From UMGS1958 sp045542415 (GTDB lineage Bacteria > Bacillota > Clostridia > UBA1381): a stretch of DNA of 64,000 nucleotides. The first letter of the stretch is position 1, and each line of letters begins with the position of its first letter. The notes under the pieces were generated by a model. That model ran no database searches. It was not told the origin of the DNA and worked only from the letters and a program-made list of their open reading frames with translations. The translations under genes were made by a program, and so were the position numbers. Location of the stretch: the NCBI GenBank assembly GCA_045542415.1, contig JAZQKZ010000003.1:1-64000 (forward strand), in the 5' to 3' direction. Positions 1-9,300 of this stretch are shown here, piece by piece.

Positions 1-142
1 AGTAACTGTAGCAAACCCGTCATCAACAGACAAGTATAGCGGAGATGTTGTACTTGAAGTTGAGGCAGGTAAGACATACTACATCTATGGAGCAGGTACA
101 AAGGCAAGATTTACAGCAGCATCATTCAAGGCAGCTGAATAA
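1..142 (+). CDS. C-terminal end of a secreted protein (partial)
   Basis: The window opens inside a gene; the frame starting at base 2 is open and ends in TAA at 140-142, giving about 46 residues. The readable tail is rich in Ala, Thr and Tyr and contains GKTYYIYGAGTKARF, a beta-strand pattern that I associate with the C-terminal accessory domains of Clostridia polysaccharide-degrading enzymes. A strong intrinsic terminator follows 10 bases later, so this is a real 3' end. With the catalytic part outside the window the function cannot be assigned; a pectinase or other carbohydrate-active enzyme is only a guess from the neighbouring genes. Confidence 0.7.
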   Translation, partial: VTVANPSSTDKYSGDVVLEVEAGKTYYIYGAGTKARFTAASFKAAE

Positions 143-152
143 TGGATTCTTC

Positions 153-185
153 AGGAACTCACCCGAAAGGGTGAGTTCCTTTTTT
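153..185 (+). terminator. Intrinsic terminator
   Basis: A 12-bp perfect stem (AGGAACTCACCC / GGGTGAGTTCCT) closed by a GAAA loop and followed by a T-run. It ends the upstream partial gene. Its stem core is nearly the same as that of the terminator at 6111-6142. Confidence 0.95.
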
Positions 186-221
186 GTACGGTAAATTATA
201 CAAAAAATGCCTGAAAAATAC

Positions 222-250
222 TGTACAAGTGCGTTTTTTTGTGATATAAT
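222..250 (+). promoter_or_regulatory. Sigma-A promoter of the CE12-like esterase gene
   Basis: TGTACA at 222-227, a 17-bp spacer and a perfect TATAAT at 245-250 preceded by TGA (extended -10). The ribosome site AAGGAG lies at 291-296 before the ATG at 304. Confidence 0.75.
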
Positions 251-303
251 GTTATTATCAAAAATTGCGTAGTATCGCAAAATAAATATTAAGGAGAGAA
301 AAA

Positions 304-3300
304 ATGAAAAGAATTTTGTCAAGTGCTATTGCACTAAGCTTATTCGCATCGTCGGTAAGTATTCCTGTATTTGCAGAGGGATCTACTACAATCACACCGC
401 AGATGACATGGGTTGATTACAATGCTGCGGATACAGCGATGGGGTATATTGCAGCAGGATCAACTGCAAGAACAGGCTACCATAAAATCTCAAACGGCTC
501 AATCGGTTGGGGCAACACAAACTGGGGTGAAAACAAGATTGCCTATTTAAAGGTAGATGCAAGCACAATCACAGACAGTAACATTGTAAGTGCGGTTTTG
601 TCAATGGATGTTTCGGGTTCATCCGATAACAAGAGAACCTGTGGATATGGAGTGCTTAACGTAGCATACACTGATTGGGACGATACACTTACCTATAACA
701 GCGCAAACGCCAATGGTATGACATCGGGTACAACAGTAGGCGAGATGGCATGGTCATCAACAAAAAGCTCTACAGTATTTGAAACAAAGACTTTCGATAT
801 AACAGATGCATTGGTTAACGATGCAGACAGAATTGTTACGCTTGCAATTTATGAAACAGCAGCAGCAGGCGGATATATCAAGAATCCGTCAGTTACGGTT
901 GAGCATTCAAATTCATCGGTTTACACTGTAACATATAATGTTGACGGTACAGTTACAGAGGAAACAGTTGTTGAGGGCGAATATGTAGCAGAGGTTCCGA
1001 CAACTGTAAAGACAGGCTATCTTTTCAAGGGCTGGAGCAAGGATGGCGATACAGCAACTCTTATCTCAACGGACGAGTTAAAGGCAATGGCAATTTCAGC
1101 AGATACTGCTTTGAATGCAGTATTTGAAAAAGATCCGGACTACATTGAGCCTATCGCTTCAATGACGGTAACAGGTCCGTCAAAAATGACGTTGGGTCCT
1201 GATCCGGACACAGCAGTTGCGAATACATATTCAGTTAACCTCTTAGGTGAGCTGGGTACAGATATCGTAGCAAATCCGGATTCAAGAGTAACAGATTATG
1301 ACGTGAAATGGGAGTTCCTGGGCTACAAGACAGAAAACGATACAGAGGGACAGTACTGCGACAGCTACGGTTCAGTTACATACAACGGCACACCGGCTAC
1401 ATCAGCAGACTTCAACTTGAAGAATGTATCATTCAATTTCTATGGAAAGATTAAGGCGACAGTTACATATAACGGTCAGACAATCGAGGCATCAACATAT
1501 GCGCTGATTCTCGGTGATGAAACATCAGACCCGAACGTAATTCTTCCGACGGCAGGCTATCCGTCAGACGTTTCGATATATTCAGATGAATTGGTAGGAT
1601 ATTCATGTATAGATGAAACATACGGTAACTCAACAGACGCTATATTAGGCGAGTTCTGTGTGGCTGGTTCAGACAGTGTTAAGTCGTTGGTACTCATGGA
1701 AGAGGATGGCTCAAAGTTCCTCCGTATGACAAAGGGTACTATAAAGAAGTCAGGTGTGGCAACTCATAAGATAAGCTCACCCTCAACTCAGGTTATTGCC
1801 GAGCAGGATGTACGCTTCAATTCGACAGGCGGCGTTATCACAATGACAGCAGGCTATCCGTTCTGGAGCAGCAATGCATCATACGGTGAAGCAATTACAC
1901 TTTCATTCACAGGCTCAGGTCTTACTCTTAACGGAGTGGCACTTGCAAACGGCGACAATGCGGCAACAGTAAACAGCGGAACATGGTACAAGGTTATCAT
2001 TTCGGTTGACAAGACAACAGAAACCGCATACGCACAGGTTTATGACAAGACAGGCGAAACATTAATCGGTGAGGTTTATGACGTAGCGTGGACTGCATCA
2101 TGCACACCGAATTACTACTCATACGGTATGGGTAACAGCGTTGTGGGTACAATTGACTTCAATAACTATAAGATGTACTATCCGACAGTCGATGAGTCAT
2201 CATTTGCAATCACAACAGAGAGCGAAACACTTTCAATTCCGGCGGCAGAGAGTACAACACTTGTGGCATCGGTTAAGTCAACAAACGGATACAAGATTTC
2301 TGACGCGGCAGTATGGAAGATTACAGATGAATCAATGGCAGAGGGTGTGACAATCACTCCGGATGCAACAGACTCACATAAGGCGGTTGTTTCGGTAAGT
2401 GCTGCAGCAGTTCCGGGAACACTTCCGGTACAGGTGACAATCGGCGGAATTTCAAAGACAATTGAGCTTACATTAACAAGCTCAGAGGACAGCGTGAAGT
2501 TCACAAAGTCAGCATCAAGCGTATCAATTCCGCTTGAAGAGGGTGCAACAGAGTCAGTTCAGTTTGAGGCTATTATCATAGACAAGGATGCACAGAAGGT
2601 AAATGACTGTACATATGCAATATATGACAAGAACAACAATACAGAGCTTACAGTATTACCATCAGGCATTACATTTGATGCCGCAACAGGTACATTGACA
2701 GTGGCTGCAGGTGCACTCCCGGGAACATTCTCAATCAGAGCAACCGGAAACAATTCATCGGGCGAAAGTATTTCAAAGGCTGTTAAGGTAACAGTTCACG
2801 GACTTTCATTCGATTTCGGTGCAGGTACAGATGAGACAATAGCAGAGGGCTACACATCAGTATCACCTGATACAACATATACAGAAAAGTTAGGCTTTGG
2901 TATCACAGGTACAGCGATGGCAGGTGGTACAGGAAGCACGACAGATGCAAATGCAGACTACTTAGAGGGCAGCTTCAAGTTCAATGCAAAGGTTGCAAAG
3001 GGTAATGTATATAAGGTTACAGTACAGTTTGCGGGAAATATGGTATCGGAGTATGTAAGCGATGTATTATCAGGTCATGTAAGAACACTTGATGCAGAAA
3101 ACACATCAAATACGGGCTATACAGTTGCAACAACTGAAATTGCAGAGCATGTTTATACAATTCCGGTTGTAGATGATGTACTTGATTTATCATTCACAAA
3201 CGCAAAGGTAGCAGCAATCTCAATCGAAAAGGTTGACAGAGTAGCAGGAGATAAGCCGCACATCTACTCAGTAGGTGACTCAACTCTTGGTAACAACGGC

Positions 3301-6105
3301 TCATACGGATATGTTCTCGCAAGAGATCAGGCAAATTATCCGGAATTAACAGCTCTTGCTACATACCATAACAATGGTAAGGGTTCAAGAAACTTATCAA
3401 CATATTATACTCAGGGCTGGCTTGACGGTGTACTCGCATCAGTAAAGCCGGGTGATATCGTAACAATCGGTAACATGGGTACAAATGCAGGTGGCTTATC
3501 AGGCTCAGCTTTCAAGGCTCCGCTTGATTATTATACAGATGCAGCACTTGCAATGGGTGCAAAGGTTATCTTAACAAGCTACACACCGCACGGTGCAGTA
3601 GGCGGTTACTCGAATTTATACGATTCAACAACACAGACATTCACCTCATACAGAACAGATTCATACGATTCAGAGGGTATCAGAGTAATCTATGAGGAAA
3701 GAAAGAATGATGAGGGTATCTTAGGCTTTATCGATATTGGTAAGAACGCAGATGCGGCATTTAACGCATATGTAGATGATTACGAAGCAAACGGTTACGA
3801 ATCAAGAGATGCGGCAGCACAGGCAATTATTGCGTGCTTCCCGGATCATAATCACTATAATAACAATTCACTTGCGTGCCAGTTAATGCTCAACGGCTAT
3901 GGCGACGCACCGGGTATCGTATCAGAGTTGGTAAGATTATTAGGTGGAGAAGCAACAGAAGAACCAAAAATTTCAGATGTTAAAAATGTATCATATACAG
4001 TAAGTGAGGATTTGGTAACTATCACATGGGATCCGGTTGAGGGTGCAACGGGTTATGCGATTTATCCTGAGTTTGGTGAGATGATTACTATGACAACAGA
4101 GCCGACCTTTAGCATGGTGCCTACGGATGAGGGTACATATGTATATATAATAAAGGCAGCTGTTGTTGATGGTGATACATCTGTAATGTCTGATGGTGTG
4201 ATGGTATCAGTAGATTATGAAGAGCCTAAGGAAGGATATTATTCATACACGATAACGGATGGAAAAGCAACAATAATCGGATGTAGTTCGGATATAAACG
4301 GAGCAGTAGAAATACCTGCAACGCTAGGCGGAAAGCCTGTGGTAGGAATTGCGGAGCGTGCATTCTATGGCTTAAATATCACAAGTATAGTAATTCCGGA
4401 GGGAATAACTACAATTGGTGACAATGCCTTTGAGGATTGTACAGCTCTTGAAAGTGTAGTATTACCGAATACATTAAGCAGCATAGGCAGATATGCGTTC
4501 AGCTCGTGTCCTATTAAGACAATTGAACTTCCGGGTAGTCTGAACTCGGTAGGAGAAAATGCGTTCTGTTTGTGCTTAGAGCTTGAAAACGTAATTATTT
4601 CAGAGGGAACAACAGCAATCGGAGCAGGGGCATTTATGTTCTGCGATAAGCTTGCAAGTGTAACAATACCTGCAAGTGTAGCAACTGTGGGAGAAGCGGC
4701 TTTTGATGGCTGTGAAGCGTTAGCAAAAGTATATTACGACGGAAACAAGGAAGAATGGAATAGTATAGCAGTTGAAACAAAGAATGATTCATTAATTAAT
4801 GCAGAGATTATCTGTGCTGAAGAAAGTTCTACACCGTCACCGACTCCGACAGTCGAGCCGACAGAGGAACCGTCAAACAGACCGGAGGTTGTAGGTGATA
4901 ACCTTATAACAAACGATAACTTTGCAAACGGTACAACCGACTGGACAAACGCATCGAACGGCGGTACATATTCAGGTACATTGACAGCAGAGGCACCATA
5001 TGTACACGGCGACGGTCAGGCGCTTACAAATACAGTATCCGCAGGTGGAAGTGCAGTAAGCACATTAAGACGCTTTATTCCGGTAGAGGCAGGAAAGCAG
5101 TATTATCTCTCATATTATGCGTATAATACAGGTGCAGCAGTTACAGAAACAGCATTTATGAGTGCGTTTGTGCCGGTGGCAGGAACAGCATTCGGAAGCT
5201 TTAACGGTGTAACGTTTAAGGACTATGTAGAATACGGCGGTCAGAACTCATGGAGTAACGAGCCGCAGTCAGAGGTTAACCGTACAAGAGACGATATGGA
5301 TTATGATGCAGGAATGAACCATAAGGAATTTATCTTCACAATTCCGGAGGGTGCAGATCATATTCTTATCAGTATGTTTGCATGGACAGACCCGGGCAGA
5401 ATCTATTTATCAGATTTTGAGCTTTATGAGGTAGCAGCCGCAGAGGAAACACCGGAACCGACAGAGGTACCGACACCGACTCCGACGGTAGAGCCGACAG
5501 CATCACCGTCACCGACTCCGACAGTTGAGCCGACAGAAAAGCCGACTGAGGGCGTATATAATGTAACATTTGAAGGTCTTGACCCTGTAATTGTTGCATC
5601 AGATGCGGGCATAACAGAAATTCTTGCCGAGCCATATACAACGACGAATGGAACATTGTACTTCTTAGTGCCGTTGAGAGACGGCGGCGGAGACCTTACT
5701 CTTACAGCAAGTAACGGTACAATTGAGTATATAGGAGTTGGCGAGGCTGATGGACTTGGCGGAGATATCTATATGCTTTCAGGCGTTAGTGAGGATACAA
5801 CAGTGGTTGCTGACTGGTATGGCGGACCGTTCTTATCAATAACAGCACAACGCAATACAGATGGTACGGTCGGAACAGAAGTTTCAGCAGGCATGGCAAG
5901 TGCATCAGCACCGTTTGGTATGGTTATCGTAGCAGCATATGCAGAGGACGGCAGATTGCTTTCAGTACAGTCAATTCCTTGTCCGGGTGGAAATAAGACG
6001 CTCAATTGGAATATTACAGGAAAGGCAATATTCAAAGCAATGTGGTGGACATCACTTGCTGAAATAGAGCCTGTAATTGAGGCTGAAACAGCAGTTATAG
6101 AATAA
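304..6105 (+). CDS. Secreted multidomain CE12-like rhamnogalacturonan acetylesterase with LRR and CBM
   Basis: A 1933-residue exported protein, probably removing acetyl groups from rhamnogalacturonan I so that the neighbouring PL11 lyases can cut it. Visible order: signal peptide (1-25); DNRLRE-like beta-sandwich (about 32-200); InlB-type repeat (about 207-275); further Ig-like stretches; a CE12-type N-terminal sandwich beginning FDFGAG (about 850-980); SGNH hydrolase domain (about 985-1215) with the nucleophile in GDS at 991-993 and a DHNH acid/His block at 1181-1184; fibronectin III (about 1221-1310); BspA-type leucine-rich repeats (about 1312-1500); Pro-Thr linker; CBM4/9-like module (about 1530-1710); second linker; and a C-terminal module (about 1753-1933) shared with three other proteins here. 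The usual GHND of block III is replaced by GNMG (1056-1059), so activity is less certain than fold. Start chosen from AAGGAG seven bases upstream. Confidence 0.85.
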   Translation: MKRILSSAIALSLFASSVSIPVFAEGSTTITPQMTWVDYNAADTAMGYIAAGSTARTGYHKISNGSIGWGNTNWGENKIAYLKVDASTITDSNIVSAVLSMDVSGSSDNKRTCGYGVLNVAYTDWDDTLTYNSANANGMTSGTTVGEMAWSSTKSSTVFETKTFDITDALVNDADRIVTLAIYETAAAGGYIKNPSVTVEHSNSSVYTVTYNVDGTVTEETVVEGEYVAEVPTTVKTGYLFKGWSKDGDTATLISTDELKAMAISADTALNAVFEKDPDYIEPIASMTVTGPSKMTLGPDPDTAVANTYSVNLLGELGTDIVANPDSRVTDYDVKWEFLGYKTENDTEGQYCDSYGSVTYNGTPATSADFNLKNVSFNFYGKIKATVTYNGQTIEASTYALILGDETSDPNVILPTAGYPSDVSIYSDELVGYSCIDETYGNSTDAILGEFCVAGSDSVKSLVLMEEDGSKFLRMTKGTIKKSGVATHKISSPSTQVIAEQDVRFNSTGGVITMTAGYPFWSSNASYGEAITLSFTGSGLTLNGVALANGDNAATVNSGTWYKVIISVDKTTETAYAQVYDKTGETLIGEVYDVAWTASCTPNYYSYGMGNSVVGTIDFNNYKMYYPTVDESSFAITTESETLSIPAAESTTLVASVKSTNGYKISDAAVWKITDESMAEGVTITPDATDSHKAVVSVSAAAVPGTLPVQVTIGGISKTIELTLTSSEDSVKFTKSASSVSIPLEEGATESVQFEAIIIDKDAQKVNDCTYAIYDKNNNTELTVLPSGITFDAATGTLTVAAGALPGTFSIRATGNNSSGESISKAVKVTVHGLSFDFGAGTDETIAEGYTSVSPDTTYTEKLGFGITGTAMAGGTGSTTDANADYLEGSFKFNAKVAKGNVYKVTVQFAGNMVSEYVSDVLSGHVRTLDAENTSNTGYTVATTEIAEHVYTIPVVDDVLDLSFTNAKVAAISIEKVDRVAGDKPHIYSVGDSTLGNNGSYGYVLARDQANYPELTALATYHNNGKGSRNLSTYYTQGWLDGVLASVKPGDIVTIGNMGTNAGGLSGSAFKAPLDYYTDAALAMGAKVILTSYTPHGAVGGYSNLYDSTTQTFTSYRTDSYDSEGIRVIYEERKNDEGILGFIDIGKNADAAFNAYVDDYEANGYESRDAAAQAIIACFPDHNHYNNNSLACQLMLNGYGDAPGIVSELVRLLGGEATEEPKISDVKNVSYTVSEDLVTITWDPVEGATGYAIYPEFGEMITMTTEPTFSMVPTDEGTYVYIIKAAVVDGDTSVMSDGVMVSVDYEEPKEGYYSYTITDGKATIIGCSSDINGAVEIPATLGGKPVVGIAERAFYGLNITSIVIPEGITTIGDNAFEDCTALESVVLPNTLSSIGRYAFSSCPIKTIELPGSLNSVGENAFCLCLELENVIISEGTTAIGAGAFMFCDKLASVTIPASVATVGEAAFDGCEALAKVYYDGNKEEWNSIAVETKNDSLINAEIICAEESSTPSPTPTVEPTEEPSNRPEVVGDNLITNDNFANGTTDWTNASNGGTYSGTLTAEAPYVHGDGQALTNTVSAGGSAVSTLRRFIPVEAGKQYYLSYYAYNTGAAVTETAFMSAFVPVAGTAFGSFNGVTFKDYVEYGGQNSWSNEPQSEVNRTRDDMDYDAGMNHKEFIFTIPEGADHILISMFAWTDPGRIYLSDFELYEVAAAEETPEPTEVPTPTPTVEPTASPSPTPTVEPTEKPTEGVYNVTFEGLDPVIVASDAGITEILAEPYTTTNGTLYFLVPLRDGGGDLTLTASNGTIEYIGVGEADGLGGDIYMLSGVSEDTTVVADWYGGPFLSITAQRNTDGTVGTEVSAGMASASAPFGMVIVAAYAEDGRLLSVQSIPCPGGNKTLNWNITGKAIFKAMWWTSLAEIEPVIEAETAVIE

Positions 6106-6110
6106 CATTC

Positions 6111-6142
6111 AAAAGAACTCACCTTTGGGTGAGTTCTTTTTT
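6111..6142 (+). terminator. Intrinsic terminator of the CE12-like gene
   Basis: Stem AAAAGAACTCACC paired with GGTGAGTTCTTTT and a trailing T-run, five bases after the stop codon. The GAACTCACC core matches the terminator at 153-185. Confidence 0.93.
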
Positions 6143-6176
6143 AGTGCATATACGAATAAGCTATAAGGGTGATATA

Positions 6177-6269
6177 ATGAAAAAAATATTATTGTTAATA
6201 CTGTGTGTAGTATTTGTAACGCTGTTGATACCATTATGTATTGTGGCGATTATGGCACGGTTGATGTAG
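6177..6269 (+). CDS. Putative 30-residue hydrophobic membrane peptide
   Basis: An ATG at 6177 opens a 30-codon frame ending in TAG at 6267-6269. The peptide begins MKKILLLILCVVFV and is hydrophobic almost throughout, with two starting lysines and one arginine near the end, so it would span the membrane once. It is preceded by AAGGGTGAT at the same distance as the AAGGTGAT ribosome sites of other genes in this window (for example before 12340, 24890 and 28611), which argues for translation. It lies between two convergent terminators, after the CE12-like gene terminator, so transcription would need read-through or its own promoter, and no clear one is visible. No family is recognised; it could also be a chance frame. 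Confidence 0.45.
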   Translation: MKKILLLILCVVFVTLLIPLCIVAIMARLM

Positions 6270-6270
6270 G

Positions 6271-6307
6271 GAAGAAGAAAAACGGCAGTTCATGTTGAAC
6301 TGCCGTT
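6271..6307 (-). terminator. Intrinsic terminator of the PL11 lyase gene
   Basis: On the minus strand, stem AACGGCAGTTCA / TGAACTGCCGTT with a three-base loop followed by TTTTTCTTCTT, directly after the stop codon at 6316. Confidence 0.92.
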
Positions 6308-6315
6308 GTGATGTT

Positions 6316-9300
6316 TTAGAATGAAGCGTCTGCGGCTTCGTATAACGGTGTCATACCGTTCAATGAATCCCAGACATACAGTTTAACTGTGTAACCGCTT
6401 GCGGCATTTGCAAATGTAAAGGTATCTGTGATATCTTCATCTGCAATTGCTGATTCAAGACCTAAGGTCTTGATTTCGCTTAATGCACCTGATTCGTCAT
6501 ATAATGCACCGATTACAATTGCCTTATCCTGTGATGTTTCAAAGCATACCGCAAAGTCTGCCTTGCCGCCCTCGCCGATATTTGTGATTCTTATACCGTA
6601 TTCCGGCTTGGGTTCATCTGTCGGCTCCGGAGTTGCCTCTGCACCCTCAACATACTCTGAAACCATTAAGCTTTCAAGTCCGACCGGAGTTTCCCATGAA
6701 TCTGTTGCTCCGCCTCTCTGGAAGCCAAATGTTACTGAATTAACTGTTGCAGTCTCCGGTAACTGATAATCTGTATAAGCTGTGATTTCCTTACCGTCAA
6801 ATGTGAGTGACTTGATTGTGTTTGTAGCTGTGTCAATTGTCACGCTTACCTTCTTTGTAAAGGTTGCATTTGAACCGGTGAAGATTGAATTTGACGAATC
6901 TGAAATTGTCTTTCCGTCTTCGCCTACTGTGAACGGATATGTCACACCTGCGTCTGTACTTACATATACGCCGTAGCCCTGTGTCCAGCCAAGTCTTAAA
7001 GCTGAGCCGAACTGGATAAATTCAGCATTTGAAGCTCTTCCGATTGCATTACCGAAATACCAGTCAGCAGTGTATGTAACAACTGAATTTTCTGATAAAT
7101 CAAATGTCTTCGTTGCATCATATGATGTACCCGGCTTTGTTGCACTGTATAACAGACGTCCGTTTTCAACGCTTGAATCAAGAGCTAACGCAGCTGTTGA
7201 TGTATTGGTCTGTACCCAGTCTGTGATGTCTGAATCGGTCCATGCAGTATTCTCTGATGTACCCTTTTCGTAAAGTAAGTTTGTAACACCGCTCGGGCCC
7301 TCTTCAATCTCTGTTCTTGTATATACAACGTTTGCAAGGTTCGGAGCTGCCTTTATAGTACCGCTGCCGTCAACTGTTGTGTATAACTGCATTGTCTCAA
7401 AGCTTGCACCATTTAATGAGAAAGTCTTTGTATATTTCGCGTTTTCAGCTTCCCATGATGAGTCGGTACCTACGATAGTTGCAGAACAAGTGTCGCTGTC
7501 ATAGTCAAATTCCAATGTTACATTCCATCTCTTTGCACTGCCCTGTACCTGACCTGCACCGTCTATAACAGCTGTCCAACTGCTTATAAGTCCTGTTGCG
7601 GTATTATCGCCGAGCTGACACATGAGAGTGCCTGCAGATGTTGTGTACGGCTGAGAAACCGTTATAATGTTGTTTCCGTTTGTATCAAGGAATCTTAAGC
7701 CGAAGCTGTATTCGTGTCCGTCCCAGTTCCAGTTTGAACCGTCATACTTCTGACCGCCTGTTGTGAATCTGAACGATAATGTTGCTTTATTATCTGAATA
7801 TGCAGTGAATTTCTTTTCTACTGTTGCACCGTTGCTCGAATCTGCGTGTGTAAGTGCGGCAGAGTTTGCTGTCGCATTAAGTGTTGTGTTTGCATCGGTA
7901 TTTTCGCCTACAAATGCAAATACATTATCACCTGTAACATCAGTTGTGACAAGAGGGAATACCTTAACCTCGCAGCTTGCCGTGTAGCCACCGTCAACTG
8001 TTGTAGCGGTGATTGTAGCAGTACCGTTTGCAACACCTGTTACAACACCGTTTGCATCAACTGTTGCAACTGCACTGTTTGATGATGTCCATTTAACGCT
8101 TGAATCACTTGCATCTGACGGTGTGACATATGCTTTGAGTGTCTTTGTTTGTTCTGAACCAAGCTCTATTGAATTGTCTGAGAGAGTAATTCCCGTTACA
8201 TGGTTAGCAAAAACTGTTACCTTACATGTGGCAGTGAATCCGCCGTCCTTTGTTGTAGCGGTGATTGTAGCGCTACCCTCTGAAATGCCCTTTACACTTC
8301 CGTTTAATACTGTTGCTACGCTTTCATCCGATGAAGTCCATGTGATGCCCTTCTTTGTAGCCTCAACAGGCTCAACGTCTGCACTTATAAGTGTTGATTT
8401 GCCCATTTCAACAGTTATTTCTGATTCAGGGATTGTAATACCTGTTACCGGGACGTATTCGAGCTGATATACAACATTTGTATAAGCTGTTTCCGGTGCG
8501 AGGTAATTGAGAGTGTTACCGTTGTCGTCTGTTGCAAGTGCAGCTGAACCTACATAGTAGCTTGTATGCGGCGGCTGGTTATAGCCGACGTTCTGCCAAG
8601 CTATTGCAAGTCTGTACTGACAGTCGTGCATAAGAGTTGTAAGTCTGTAGTCGGTGGGGAGGGTAGAGGTAAAAATTCTTAAGGTAGGAGTTTCGTCTGC
8701 ACCCTTACCTGCTGCCATGATAATTTCCTCACGCCAGTCACCCCAAAGGTCTGCTACAAGACAAGGATTTCTCTTTGTATAGTTATTTGTTGATGCACCT
8801 GTAAGAGAGTATCCGTCACTTGGACCATAGAATCTTCTTGTAGTACCTGTTGAAGCGTAATACTTCTGAATGATATTTGCATCAAGTAACTCTCGGCTCA
8901 AATCACCATCCCAGAATACAAGGAAGTTATCAAATGACCCCTTACCTGCACTGCTTGGCTTTGCACCAAGCTCAGCACCTGTCAGATCAAAAACATTTGT
9001 ATGAGAGCTGGTCCATCCGAGTGCGAGAGCGTTGGGATTTTCCTTTGCATAAGCGTCGTCGATATTATCCATTACGCCTCGACCTGTATCGCCTGAAGCA
9101 CCAACACCAAAGAGGTTTGTGCCTGTTCCGGCAACTCTGAAGTCTGCGGCGTTATTCTTGTAACCCTCTGATTTTTCCTTGACAGAGAATACTTCCTGCA
9201 TACCGTCATTGTTGAAGTCATTAACGTGCATTGCATCACCGTGACCAAGGAAAGTATTACCGATAGCCTTGCCGTTATCATCAAGAACAGCAGAGCCGTA

